Below are positions 12,711-24,700 of a DNA stretch of 64,000 nt, in pieces. Position numbers and translations under genes: made by a program. The notes under the pieces were generated by a model. It made no database searches. It worked only from the letters and a program-made list of their open reading frames with translations, and was not told where the DNA came from. Position 1 is the stretch's first letter; each line of letters starts with the position of its first letter. This DNA is from Chondrosia reniformis (Eukaryota > Porifera > Demospongiae > Chondrillida > Chondrillidae), in contig OX359191.1 of the NCBI GenBank assembly GCA_947172415.1, positions 7,921,130 to 7,985,129 on the forward strand, written 5' to 3'.

Positions 12711-13670
12711 CTAGATAAATATATACCTTGATTGAGGTGTAGATTTAGATGATTCCGATGGTCCTTTGGAATAAAGTGATACTTTTGTATCACCTAAAAT
12801 TCGAGCTCTACAAGAAGAATCGTTACATTCAGTACCAGTAATGATTAAGAATCATGCAATATACAAAATGCAGTCGTATACTGTAAAGTACAGAAATATT
12901 GTTAAAATTATATTCAGTGATTTATAGGGTAGTCATTGTTATTCAATACCTTTGTAATGAATTATACATAATCTATTTCAAAGTTGTATAGAGTTTCCCT
13001 AAACCAGTTAAAGGGTCCAGCATGGGACCAACTGACCGTGCTGAGGCATATGCCGCCTCTCTCTCTGCTAGACTCTTGTACTGCTTTTGTTCATCAAATT
13101 TCGTTGAACTCTGGACAGCCTCTGTCTTTAGAGAATCATCCTGAGCTGAAGGACGCTTTAAAATCTTAAGCTATAACGATAAACAATAAGTCTTTAGCAT
13201 ATTATGGTAAACTACTTCACAATGATGGTAAGAAAGTTTAAGGAAACATAAGTTTCTCATTTACGTTATCATATTTAAGAAGGGATTATGAGTACTTTAG
13301 AAATTTAACCAAACGTGTCTTTTTCAAGATGAAATACTTCCTAGCTAGTCGGATACATTAAACTTACTGGAGCCACGTATTCTGTTCTCTCTGAGTCTTG
13401 AATTCTCAAGCGGGGATCAGTATTTGTTGCACCTAATACAACTTCTTCGTTATCGCTTACTCGACTCTTGTGAGGATCGACGGAATTTTGTTTGCTTTTT
13501 GCAACAATAACATTCTTGCGTTCCTCCATTCTCCTCTCAAGCTCCTAATTAAGCAAGGCAGGGTAAACAACTCTACATAACGCAAAAACATCTTCCCTTA
13601 ATTACACGTGCTAAAATACCTCAGTGTCGGCATCTTCCCAGCTATCGGTGACCTCTTCGTCGTCGGCCAT
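12711..13670 (-). CDS. SZRD1: SUZ-domain-containing protein SZRD1
   Basis: SZRD1 is a small, mostly disordered protein with an RNA-binding SUZ motif. Exons are 13670..13620, 13544..13368, 13170..13037 and 12807..12711, joined in phases 0, 0 and 2. The N-terminus MADDEEVTDSWEDAD matches the acidic SZRD1 start. The third exon carries LKILKRP and later SLAEREAAYASAR, which lead into RARILG, the SUZ-like core. The model ends at TAG 12713..12711 after about 140 residues, close to the human length of 152. A possible donor (AG|GTATAT) sits just before that stop, so a further exon with the usual GPDG-containing tail could exist, but I found none in the spacer. It diverges from the SDR gene. Confidence 0.85.
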
Positions 13671-13821
13671 TTTTAGTGGGACAGATTACAGTTAGGGGAA
13701 TTCCCGTACGCCTGTATACAGTAAATCGTAGCCTACTGTAGCCCAAGTACTAGTGTGCTAGTTTTTTCTGTCATAGATGTCAACTGATAATTAGCAAACT
13801 GTTAAGAAAGACATTTCCTCT
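13671..13821. promoter_or_regulatory. Divergent promoter between SZRD1 and the SDR gene
   Basis: Only 151 bp separate the two start codons, so both core promoters and both 5' UTRs must fit here or overlap the coding exons. There is no obvious TATA box. The SZRD1 start sits in a run reading AAAATGGCCGACG on the minus strand, a YY1-like context. Confidence 0.6.
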
Positions 13822-15077
13822 ATGGAGTTCTTGAATAAGTGTATAAAGTTTCTGTCCTCGGCGCTCTGTCTTCCCTGCCCAACCAAATTGCAAATGGCTG
13901 TGTTGGCAGGTATGGTTGGTACATCTGTCAGTTTGTACCTCCTTCGCATCTACATGAATGGAGGAAGATGTATGAACACAAACAGACTGGATGGGAAGAC
14001 AGTCGTAATCACTGGATCCAACTCGGGTATTGGAAAAGTGACTGCTATTGAGTTGGCCTTGAGGGGTGCTAGGGTGATACTGGCTTGCAGAAACATGGAG
14101 AAGGGACTAGCTGCTTTGAAGGAAATTAAAGAGAAAAGTGGATCAGAAAATGTGATCCTTATGCAGTTAGATCTTGCATCTAAGCATTCTATTGAGGAGT
14201 TTGCTCATATTTTCCTAGCTCAGGAGGAGCACCTTCATGTACTGATTAACAATGCAGGGGGGTTTTCTTATAAGAAGGAGAAAACAGAGGATGGGTTTGA
14301 AATCACAATGGGAGTCAATTACATAGGACACTTTTACTTGACAAAACTTCTGTTGGATCAACTTAAGAAATCTGCCCCTAGTCGCATCATCAATGTGTCA
14401 TCTTTAGCTCACAAATATTGTTTAAAGGATTTCATTGATGATTTGAACATGGTAAATGTGGAATATACTCCATTTTATGCATATGCCAACAGCAAAGCAG
14501 CCAATGTCATGCATGCCTTTGAGCTGTCAAGGTTACTAAAGGATACTGGTGTGACAGCATATTCCCTTCACCCTGGTTCTGTTGCCGTGGAGACCCATAA
14601 ACCTAAATCTACCATTTTACGTGTAAGTTATTAGAACAATGTTTGGCTTTTATTGAGCATGCACAACCCTTTACTTACGACCCAGCTAGTTTAAAATGAG
14701 CTTTGCTTTGCAATTGCAAGATTCGCTATGCATGTATATATACATTTATAAAGTAGATAGAAGATTATTAATGTTGAATCTTAAATTAGCAACCCAGGCA
14801 TTGAAATTGTACACCAGTTTCTCTTAGCTCTAATTCAGGCTGTGTTTAAAAATTGTACTTGCAGGTATTATACTTTCCTGTCTCTCGGCTACTGTTGAAG
14901 ACTCCTTTACAGGGATCACAGACCTCCATCTTCCTTGCCACTGAAAGTGATATAGAACCATTGTCAGGAAAATACTTTGCTGACTGCTGTGTAAAGATTC
15001 CTGGTAGGGATTGCAATGATGTCTTTAAGGCAAAGAGGTTATGGAACGTAACCGAAAAACTTTTAGAATGTTCTTAG
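13822..15077 (+). CDS. Short-chain dehydrogenase, retinol dehydrogenase 11-14 type
   Basis: This is a classical SDR oxidoreductase, probably acting on retinoid or other lipid aldehydes/alcohols at a membrane with NADP(H). Exon 1 is 13822..14622 and exon 2 is 14865..15077, joined in phase 0 (CGT|GTAAGT and TTGCAG|GTA), giving 337 residues. The family is usually 316-336 residues long. A hydrophobic helix at about 25-45 would anchor it. The cofactor motif TGSNSGIG follows LDGKTVVI, then NNAG, a catalytic Ser in NVSSLAHK, and YANSK with the catalytic Tyr and Lys. LHPGSV follows. Substrate cannot be told from sequence. It converges on histone H4; the H4 stem-loop lies 128 bp past this stop codon. 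Confidence 0.88.
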
Positions 15078-15205
15078 CTGTGTAGAGTTATTTAGAGTCT
15101 TTTGTTATAATGTTCAAATGAATAGATTCTGAAGCATTTAATATTTACACGAAAAAAATAAAAAAAAATGTACAATTTATTGATGAAAATCTTTAGTTCA
15201 GTGGT

Positions 15206-15221
15206 GGCTTTTAGAAAAGCC
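15206..15221 (-). terminator. Histone 3' stem-loop of H4
   Basis: The minus strand reads GGCTTTTCTAAAAGCC followed by ACCA. This is a perfect six-pair stem with the UUUC-type four-base loop class recognised by stem-loop binding protein. It lies 25 bp past the H4 stop codon and marks a replication-dependent, non-polyadenylated histone mRNA. Confidence 0.93.
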
Positions 15222-15246
15222 GTTTGACTATCAGTAGAGTATTTAT

Positions 15247-15714
<468 letters not shown>

Positions 15715-18700
15715 ATGAGACCGCTTACCGAAGAAGAAACCAAATCACTCCTTGAGAAGTTATCCAAGTAGTGAGTTGGAAAAAAATCCGATGGGGCTCT
15801 TAGTTTTGGCTAGTCCATAGATATGTCTGTATGCGCATATCGCTTACTAGACTCATACGTATTCACAGTACCAAAGTTAACCTTCCTGATCTTCACCTTC
15901 TTCTGTATAACTCTGTGTATTTAACAGTGTTATGCGTGTGATCTAAATGTGTTCCTAACGAATTAATTCAAATGTACCTTGACATCTGGTGATTTGTCCA
16001 TATATATAGTATTATTACATTACAAACCACTACAGAATTGATGTATATTTATGTCTTTACTTGAAGCTAGTCAAGCTCTTGGGAACTTTACACAAGAAAC
16101 GTGCCTAGCCAGACCACTACAAACTTAGACACCCGTAGAAGTCGATTGGTATATGTACTATAGAACAATAACTAGGGAGATTACATTATCTAAATAATCT
16201 AGAACATATTATGATTACTTTCTTGTAATATTTATTTTCTCAGAAGTTTCTTCTTTTTATTATTTTGTTGAATTAATGTTTTGAAAATTTAAATCCTAAG
16301 TGACCAAATTGCTAATGTTAAAATACAAAGTTGTGTATAAGTGATCTGGCAACGTCTTGTATATTATGTTTTCAATAGTGTTGGTGAGAATGTCAGATTG
16401 CTCATTAATAGACCCGATGGAAGCTACTGTTTTAGACTTCACAAGGAGAAGGTCTATTATATAAAGTGAGTTTAAGCAACAGCTGCAAAGATGGTACTAG
16501 TTTTGTTAACCAGATGTCTAATTTAGGACTGTAGATATGTCAACTATAGTTATCTTTCTCACTGTATATTCCTTATTGTGTACTTTGGCTAGTTGATATT
16601 GTTTCTTTGTATACTATATTAACTAAAATAGGGAAGATATTGTGAAGAAGGCAGTAAATATTTCAAGAGATAATTTGCTCAGTCTGGGAACATGCATTGG
16701 AAAATTCACAAAGAGTCGAGTTTTCAAGTTGACCATAACAGCCTTAGATGTGATAGCACCTAATGCAAAGGTACAGGAGATTGGAAATGCGTACATTATA
16801 GCTTGCTTGAGAGTAGCTTTATTTCTTACACATCATTGCAGTATAAAATTTGGTTGAAACCCAGTTCTGAAATGTCCTATCTCTATGGTAACAATATTTT
16901 GAAATCTGGCCTTGGTAGAATTACAGAAGCTACTCCGCAGTATCAAGGCATTGTAGTATATTCAATGTCAGATCTGCCACTAGTGAGTTATTATATTTGA
17001 AAATGTTTACACCGATTGAATACTAATATATTAACTGATAGATCACAGTTTCTTTTAGGGTGGGGGGATGGCATTTGCTTGCTTGAAAATATATTGCCTC
17101 CCATGAAGAAATCAAAATTTCATAGCAAACATGCAATCCTATCGAACTAGGTTACAATTGTTGATATAGTTATTCTGGGTTAATGAAGGATGTGTGTAAT
17201 AGAAGTATATAGTTGTAAGGGGTATTCCATATTATGTGTTTAAGCGGCCATCTATTTTGATTAATGGCTGTAAGCATACATGCTCACTTTTTTGCATATG
17301 TTGTATCACTGGACTTGTTATTGTGTGTGAAACTAGATTACTTTACTCACACAAATAATTAATAAATAAAGTAACTAAAAGTGTACATGGATATATTAGG
17401 GGTGTAAGTTGAAATCTTTGAAATCAGCAACAGATAATGTTCCACTTTGGATTTTCTGAAGAATTTCAGCTCCAAGCTCTGTACAGCCCAAGTGTAAGAA
17501 ATCTTGAAAATTCAGGAGAAGCAGTCTTTGCCCGTCAATTAGAGATTCTTTAAACTGTTGACTACAAGACTCTAAATATGTATTTCTTAAAAGTTCTTGA
17601 ACATCATCTGTTGTTAATGACATTAAATGTTCCTTATTCTTCTGCACCATTGGATCAGTCTCTTTGGATAGGTACTCGAGGGCTCTTTGCCTAGTATTAT
17701 GAGGGTATATGTGTATGGTTATTGAGCTGTAACCCGGTGCTAATACTTTATCATCTGGGTAATGACACTGTTTGCATTCACTTTTAGAATCCTCTTTCAA
17801 TGCACGAAACCTTCGTCTTAATGTCTGGATTTTTACATAATCGTATTTGGCTGTTGCATAGATGTCTTTCATTGCTGAATCTTCCTCTGTCTTAATAGTC
17901 TCCAATTTAACCGGTAGACTAGAGGGAATGTAGAACACAGGATCTATAACTGTGTCAAACCTAAGCAAGCCAACAACTGCATCTTCTTTGTCTTCTCTAT
18001 GAAGTTTTACCTTTTGAATCATACCATCTGAGCTTGATTGAAGAAAATATGCATCCAAGGGTAGCTGAAAGTGCTCCAGTAGGTCATTAAGAACTAGGCA
18101 GGTGTCTTGTGGCCGTGAAGAGAATTGGACGGGTATGTCACTTGGGATGTACACTGCCTCTTTGTCAAGTGTTTTGAGCTTGGGAGTAGAGCGTTTAAAG
18201 TGACTGTGGCTCCACTTCACAAGCAACGGTGTTCCCTTCTCTATGAGCCTGTTCTTCTTGTCTCTGAAGTCACTCAGCGGAGAGACCAGACAAGGCTGTT
18301 CTGGGGCACTCAAGAGATCCTTGTATGTGTAGAGCTGTTTAGCATGGGGAGTTGAAGGACTAAAGAGTGCCTGATTATCATAGGCAGCCAATTTGAATAT
18401 TTGTCCGTCTTTGGTACCTGTGACTATATTCAGAGTAGGTATGCTGGAGAGAATGACAAGTATCTGGTGCTGCTTCAAGGAAAGTGTACCAAGGGGACAT
18501 TGGTGATCCTCTTTGATGCGAACCAGAGCTGGAGGCTTGTAAGCTTGAAGGAAGGTAGATAGGGACATCGGATTACTGGTGGACTGGAACTGATTGGCGC
18601 TCTTCAGGGAGATGTCTAGCTCCGGGTGTAGTTTTATGTATTTTTCAACTAAACCAAGTGATTCTCTCCGTTCACCTGATTCACTGACATGGTCAGTTGG

Positions 18701-21700
18701 TACAGAAAGATTCTGTAATGTTGAAGATTCAGGCGAGTCGGAGCCTTGATCAAGATAATCGCGCGGCGGCAAGGGCGGGGCAGCCATTGGTCCAAATACC
18801 TATAATATTGACGAAACTATAATAGCTTACTGCAACCACTATAAAAGCTACTTGTGTTAGGTATATATGTTTAAAATCATAGAGAGAAGTTTTGTGTACT
18901 GATAGTCCCTATATAATAACGTAATAATAACGATAGTGTATAGGAACGATTTTACAGTTTTATCCTACAAAGTCTAACCTTGTTTGCCGTTCTGCAAGAT
19001 ACTTCAATAATGAAATATAGCGGAACTTGATACTGCTTAAGAAAAACTCTCCAAGTTCCTCTCCCTCTTGCTTAGGGGTGAGTATCCATTTATACACAAA
19101 AGTGGTAGTTTATACATATATATTTACGTAGGTATACGTATAGACCGACTCTTATATGGAAGTTATGCTAATGACTATAATTGTTTATGGATAATTCCCT
19201 ATAAGTGAACATTTCACTTTTCATGTGAACATCAGTAAAGTGTATAATTTGTAATATATAAATAGGTGTTGGTGTGCTAATTGTACATTTTGTTTTGGCA
19301 ATTGAAAATATGCTTGGATGGAATTGTACCCTTGGCTATCAATTTAATTTTCATTCTATGAATTTCCTTGCATACACCCAATTCATCAAGCATTTTATCA
19401 TTGATGAGGACGAAGAGTTCTCCTGAAATCATTTCACTCTGAAACATTTTGCAATAGCACGCAAGATTAAAGCTTTTGAGTAGTTGTAGAATCTGGGACA
19501 CTGTAAGTTTCTTTAAAAAGTGAACTTCCTCTAATTCGTGTTGAATATGGAAACGATTTACATTAGAGTATGTCTCTATATCTTCTTTGTAATTATAGTG
19601 TTCTAAAGGGTTTGTATCTCTGCTACTAGTTGTATTCGTCTCAGGTTCGTGACATTCTGTAAGGTCATCTGTGTCTTTCCTTAGTACAGCCATCCTTTGG
19701 GCAACTAAAGTGTCAGAAGAGGGTAGCTGAGATTTCATAACAACATATTCCTCATGATCTGGAGTGGGAGTAGGTGTTTCTGTGTTGTGCTTTACCCTTG
19801 AATCGGGGGTGCTCAAATGTGTAGGTTGCATAGTCAGGTAGCCTTCTAAAGGTTGTAAAATATTGCCATGTATTTTTCCTGCACTGTGAATTATTTCTTT
19901 ATTTTCCGGAATGTATCTGTCTTGAGGGAGTGTTATATTGGGTTGGGGCATTCCAGCTGGGGTAATTGGGTGCTGCATAGCCGCAAAATGGTGAAACATT
20001 GGTAAGTGGCCCTTCATTCTGTCTTCTATTGATGGTATGGTGTGGTTTGGTGTGGGTTCCTCTTGGCTGCTATGAGTTATGGATGGGAGTGCTTCTTTGA
20101 CTTTGGTGTGACGTGCTCTGTAGCTGTCTTTAATTGTTTGTATTGTTTGAACTGGAAAGGATTGAGATGAAGTATTCTCGCCTTCTTCTACAGAGGTCTC
20201 AATGTTGAGTGACTCAAAGCTTAAACTTCTTTTAGCCATTATAAAAGGACTTGAGGACTTATCGGTGATTCTACCTCTGTTGATACTTTTGCTTTTCTTT
20301 ATACCCTTTTTAGTGGTCCTAGGATTGTCTAAATTGAGAGGAGCTTTTTCTACCTCATTTGCCCGAAGAACCTCAAACATGATCGGCAGACTAGTGGGGA
20401 TGTAAAAGTTATGATTAGTATCACCTTCAAATTGTAGACGTGCAATCAGCGTATCTTCCTTTTCCACTCGGCAGAGCTCCACTTGATCTCCAGAGATACT
20501 TGTCACACTTAACGGTAGCTGAAAGTGCTCCAGTAGGTCATTAAGAACTAGGCAGGTGTCTTGTGGCCGTGAGGAGAATTGGACGGGTATGTCACTTGGG
20601 ATGTACACTGCCTCTTTGTCAAGTGTTCTGAGCTTGGGAGTGGAGCGTTTAAAGTGACTGTGGCTCCACTTCACAAGCAATGGTGTTCCCTCCTCTATGA
20701 GCCTGTTCTTCTTGTCTCTGAAGTCACTCAGTGGAGAGACCAGACAAGGCTGTTCTGGGGCACTCAAGAGATCCTTGTATGTGTAGAGCTGTTTAGCATG
20801 GGGAGTTGAAGGACTAAAGAGTGCCTGATTATCATAGGCAGCCAATTTGAATATTTGTCCGTCTTTGGTACCTGTGACTATATTCAGAGAAGGTATGCTG
20901 GAGAGAATGACAAGTATCTGGTGCTGCTTCAAGGAAAGTGTACCAAGGGGACATTGGTGATCCTCTTTGATGCGAACCAGAGCTGGAGGCTTGTAAGCTT
21001 GAAGTAATAAAGATGGAAGCATTCTACTTGACAGTGGATTAATTACCTTGGCCATCTCTTTGGAGATTTTCAAGTACGGATTCAGTTTTAAAAATATCTG
21101 AGAGGAGTCAGCATTTCCATTTGAACTTCCCTTCTGGATAGCAGTTTCCGCAGAGGGGATATCGCGAGGAGGAAGCTGGGGAGAATCCATTTGTGATCTA
21201 CATGCAAGAAGGTGTGATTTTATTACTGTTTTATTAACAAAACATGAAATACACTTTGTAGCGGTCCTTTAGTTATTTAGCAAATAGTAATGTTGCTAAG
21301 TATGCGTGTCTAACAAGAGTCTCTCACTTTATCTTTCTGATCTTTCTGATCTAGCTTAGATCTAATAGGTTACCTCTATAGGTCGCCTCTTAGCTGTAGA
21401 AGTTTTTGTTTTGTTTCTGTGGTCTGTTTTGTGGATATTTTAAGAGTATTAGTCAACCACTATCATGAATATGATTATCACAATGTAAATATCCCTTTGT
21501 CAAAGGAAAAAAGAAAGCTTCTATTTTAGGGAATTGCCCTAACTTAGCCTATATGACTAACTGAGAGAAAGCTATAATCAATAGTTTGCTGATGTTTACA
21601 CTGAATCAAGAGCCCGACCTTAACTTTCTTTCCTCTCATTTTCCATTGGTATATATATATATTGGTAAAGTGATAAGATTTACATATTGCTTAGCTTTCA

Positions 21701-24700
21701 AAAAAGTTTACATATATATATAAATATGCATCTGAAAAAAGATTAATAAATTAAACTGTTATGCAGTTACATGCTGTAATACCTATATAATCCTGTAGTA
21801 ATAACCAATACGTATTACAAGTTAGAAGTGTGTATACCCATAGGTAATGTTGCATATAAAATATTCATTCCTTGTCTTTGAGAAGATTTTTGACTGATGT
21901 GTCACCACTGATGACTTTTTTGATTCTCAAACGATGGAGTTGTTTTGAAACTCCTAACTCCTGGAGCATCTCATCTGTCAGACTACTAAAGATTTCACCA
22001 TTGATCATTTCTTTTTTGAAACTCTCACAATAGCGCTCAAGATTCATACATTTTAATAGCTCTTGTATTTGAATTATAGTGAAGCTTTTAAGATGTGCCA
22101 GATTGCTCTGGTCTTGTCCTTTCCTTTGCACTGCTCCGTCTCCATCCTGCAGTGTTGTGGGCGGAGAGTATCTGCCTTTATAGTACTCAGATGTTACTGC
22201 AGTAGGTAGGCCTTCACTATCAGAACTTTCAGACTGATACCTTCTGCGAACTGCAACTATCTGGGGAGAGTCCAGCCTCTCATAATCATGTCTGGAGGGG
22301 CTATTGTAATTTTCCTCTAGTTGACTGGTACTTGTTGGAGTTTGAGTTTGAAAAGGAATATTTTGATACTTTGGAATTCGATGCCCTTTGGTTAAACGTA
22401 CACTGGAATAGCTCCTACTTCCTCTCGGGCACAAAACTGGCTCAGAGTGCTTTCTTGGTCTGTCATATCGTGGGTTTTGGGTAGATAAAGCCTTATTCAT
22501 TAGTGTAGTTGTTTGCACATACCCATATCTAGCAGCTATGTATATTTCCTCAAGTTTAGACTCATTTTCTGGCTTAATGACCTCAATTTGTACCCCAACA
22601 CTACTTGGTATGTGGACTATGGGCATTTGTGTCTTCTCAAATGGCAGGATGCCCACAATTATCTCTTCTGTCTCCAGTCTTCGAAGCTCAACTTCTGGAA
22701 TTACATTAACATCGTCATCCAGTGAGATGGGTTTGGCCTTTGCTGGAAGTGGAAAATGCTTAGTGAAGTCACTGAGTGGCAAGCAGACATCCTCGTGTCT
22801 AGTGGAAAACTCCACTGCTGCTGCTTTTGGAATGAAGACTTCTGTATTCTCTAAATCATACAGATGTATGGAGCTTTTCTTTGTCAGTCTAGTCATGATT
22901 TTAGTAGATTTTTTGATTAAAAGCTTTGAGCCCTTTGTGACATTCTTTCCAAGTTTGTCCTGAAAGGCTGATAAAGACGACACAATTATTGGCAGTGGGT
23001 TAGCTCGGATCAGTTCGTTCTGTGTGTAAATGCCTTGAGTGCCATTTTCTGCAGGGCTGAACTTGGTCTCTCTCTCAAAATCAGGTATAATCTTAAAAGG
23101 CTCATTCGCAAATATGCCAGTAATCACTCTAGTAGAGTAGATGTCCATGACAACTATAATCTGGCCTTGATCCAATATTAGGTTTCCAAGAGGCGAGTAG
23201 AAGCTGGAGTTCACTCGTAACAACATTGGTGTCTTGAGCTTCTGGCTGAATGACAGCAGAGGTGCTGGTTTGCTAACAGGCAGGAAGCTAATCTTATGCA
23301 TATTGGAAATGTTCACTTGTGGATTTTCTTTCAGTAACATTTTAGTCACTTCTAGATCACCTTCAGCCCCTGTTACAGCCTTGTCCATGGGGAGACCCTG
23401 CCCGGTATTTCTTCTCTCACTGGTTTGTGTAGTTTGAGGGGTTTCTGGTGTAATCTGGCTTGCCATAATTTGTACAGGAAGAGAGGAGAAATCCTTGCCT
23501 TCTGCACATGGCGATACTGGTGACGGAGTTTGAGGTGGAGTTGGTGCCCGCTCTCGTTCCTTCTCCATTGCTCTTCCACTGTTGCAGTACTATCCTAAGA
23601 TCAAAGCAAGTATTAGTTCAATCAAGTGTTTAATTTACATATATATAATTTGCTCTAAATGTTTTTTTGTATACATAGAAAATTAAGTCTATATACACTA
23701 CTAAATAGAAAAGTTTTGATAAAAGTGCTGTATAGCTGTTGGTGTCAGCAGTTTAGGCCCACGTATATAACATACTATTAATATAACAAAAAATATTTAT
23801 ATAATCACAGGCAGGTATTATCTGGAGGAATTTAAACAGAAACTGCTGTTTTTAACAAACCTTTTACGTGTTTCTGAACTGACTAAGATTTACCGCTAGT
23901 GTGTTGTCTCCTTCCACTTAGACCCGCCATGAATAGGAGCCCTTAAGTCTAGCTATGCGGACACCTATGCAGATAGTTTTTACAACCTCCGACAGTCATG
24001 AATATTGTTTAACAAAACTGGAGTCATGAATATTGTTTAACAAAACAGATGAGATATATTACATGTATGTATAATAGCATAGCTCCAGTGTCCACTTTGA
24101 ATCAACTGCATTTGTTGTTTACATAGGTACATATTCTAAATAATTATGTAGCAACAACTGATAATTACTAAATAGTAAATATGACAAGTGTCTTTTTATA
24201 TAATTAAAAGATTGTTGTTATACCTACATGTGACACCACATTGTCTTCAATCAATTGTTTTGACTTGAGAATGTTTTCACAGAAGTAGTCCCACTAGCCA
24301 CCTTCTTTATTCGAATACAATGCAATATTTTGTTAACTCCCAACTCTGACAATGTTGTATCGTCTAGAGTGGAGAATAATTCCCCATCAATTAGTTCATT
24401 CTCAAAGCTCTCCTGATAACACTCTAGTTTCATATTTCTGAGGAGTTGTAGAATTTGGTCTACAGAGAGTGACCTCAGAAGAGCTCTATTTTCCTCAATG
24501 TTATTCTGGAATACAGGGATACCTGTACTTGTGTCATCTGTTTGCACAGCTATTGATCTTGTTTTTTGAGCATTGAGACTTGCCTCTGTTAATACTGATA
24601 CAAAATCTGTCTGAACTCCAACTGAGACTTTAGAGCTTATTACTAACAAGTTTTGATCTAATTCATCCCTCTCACTGATGGTTTCTTGGTCTAGTGAGAT

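Noticed and set aside
22538..22963. Plus-strand ORF of 141 codons
   Set aside because: Antisense shadow of array copy 3; Ser-rich composition and no family resemblance.
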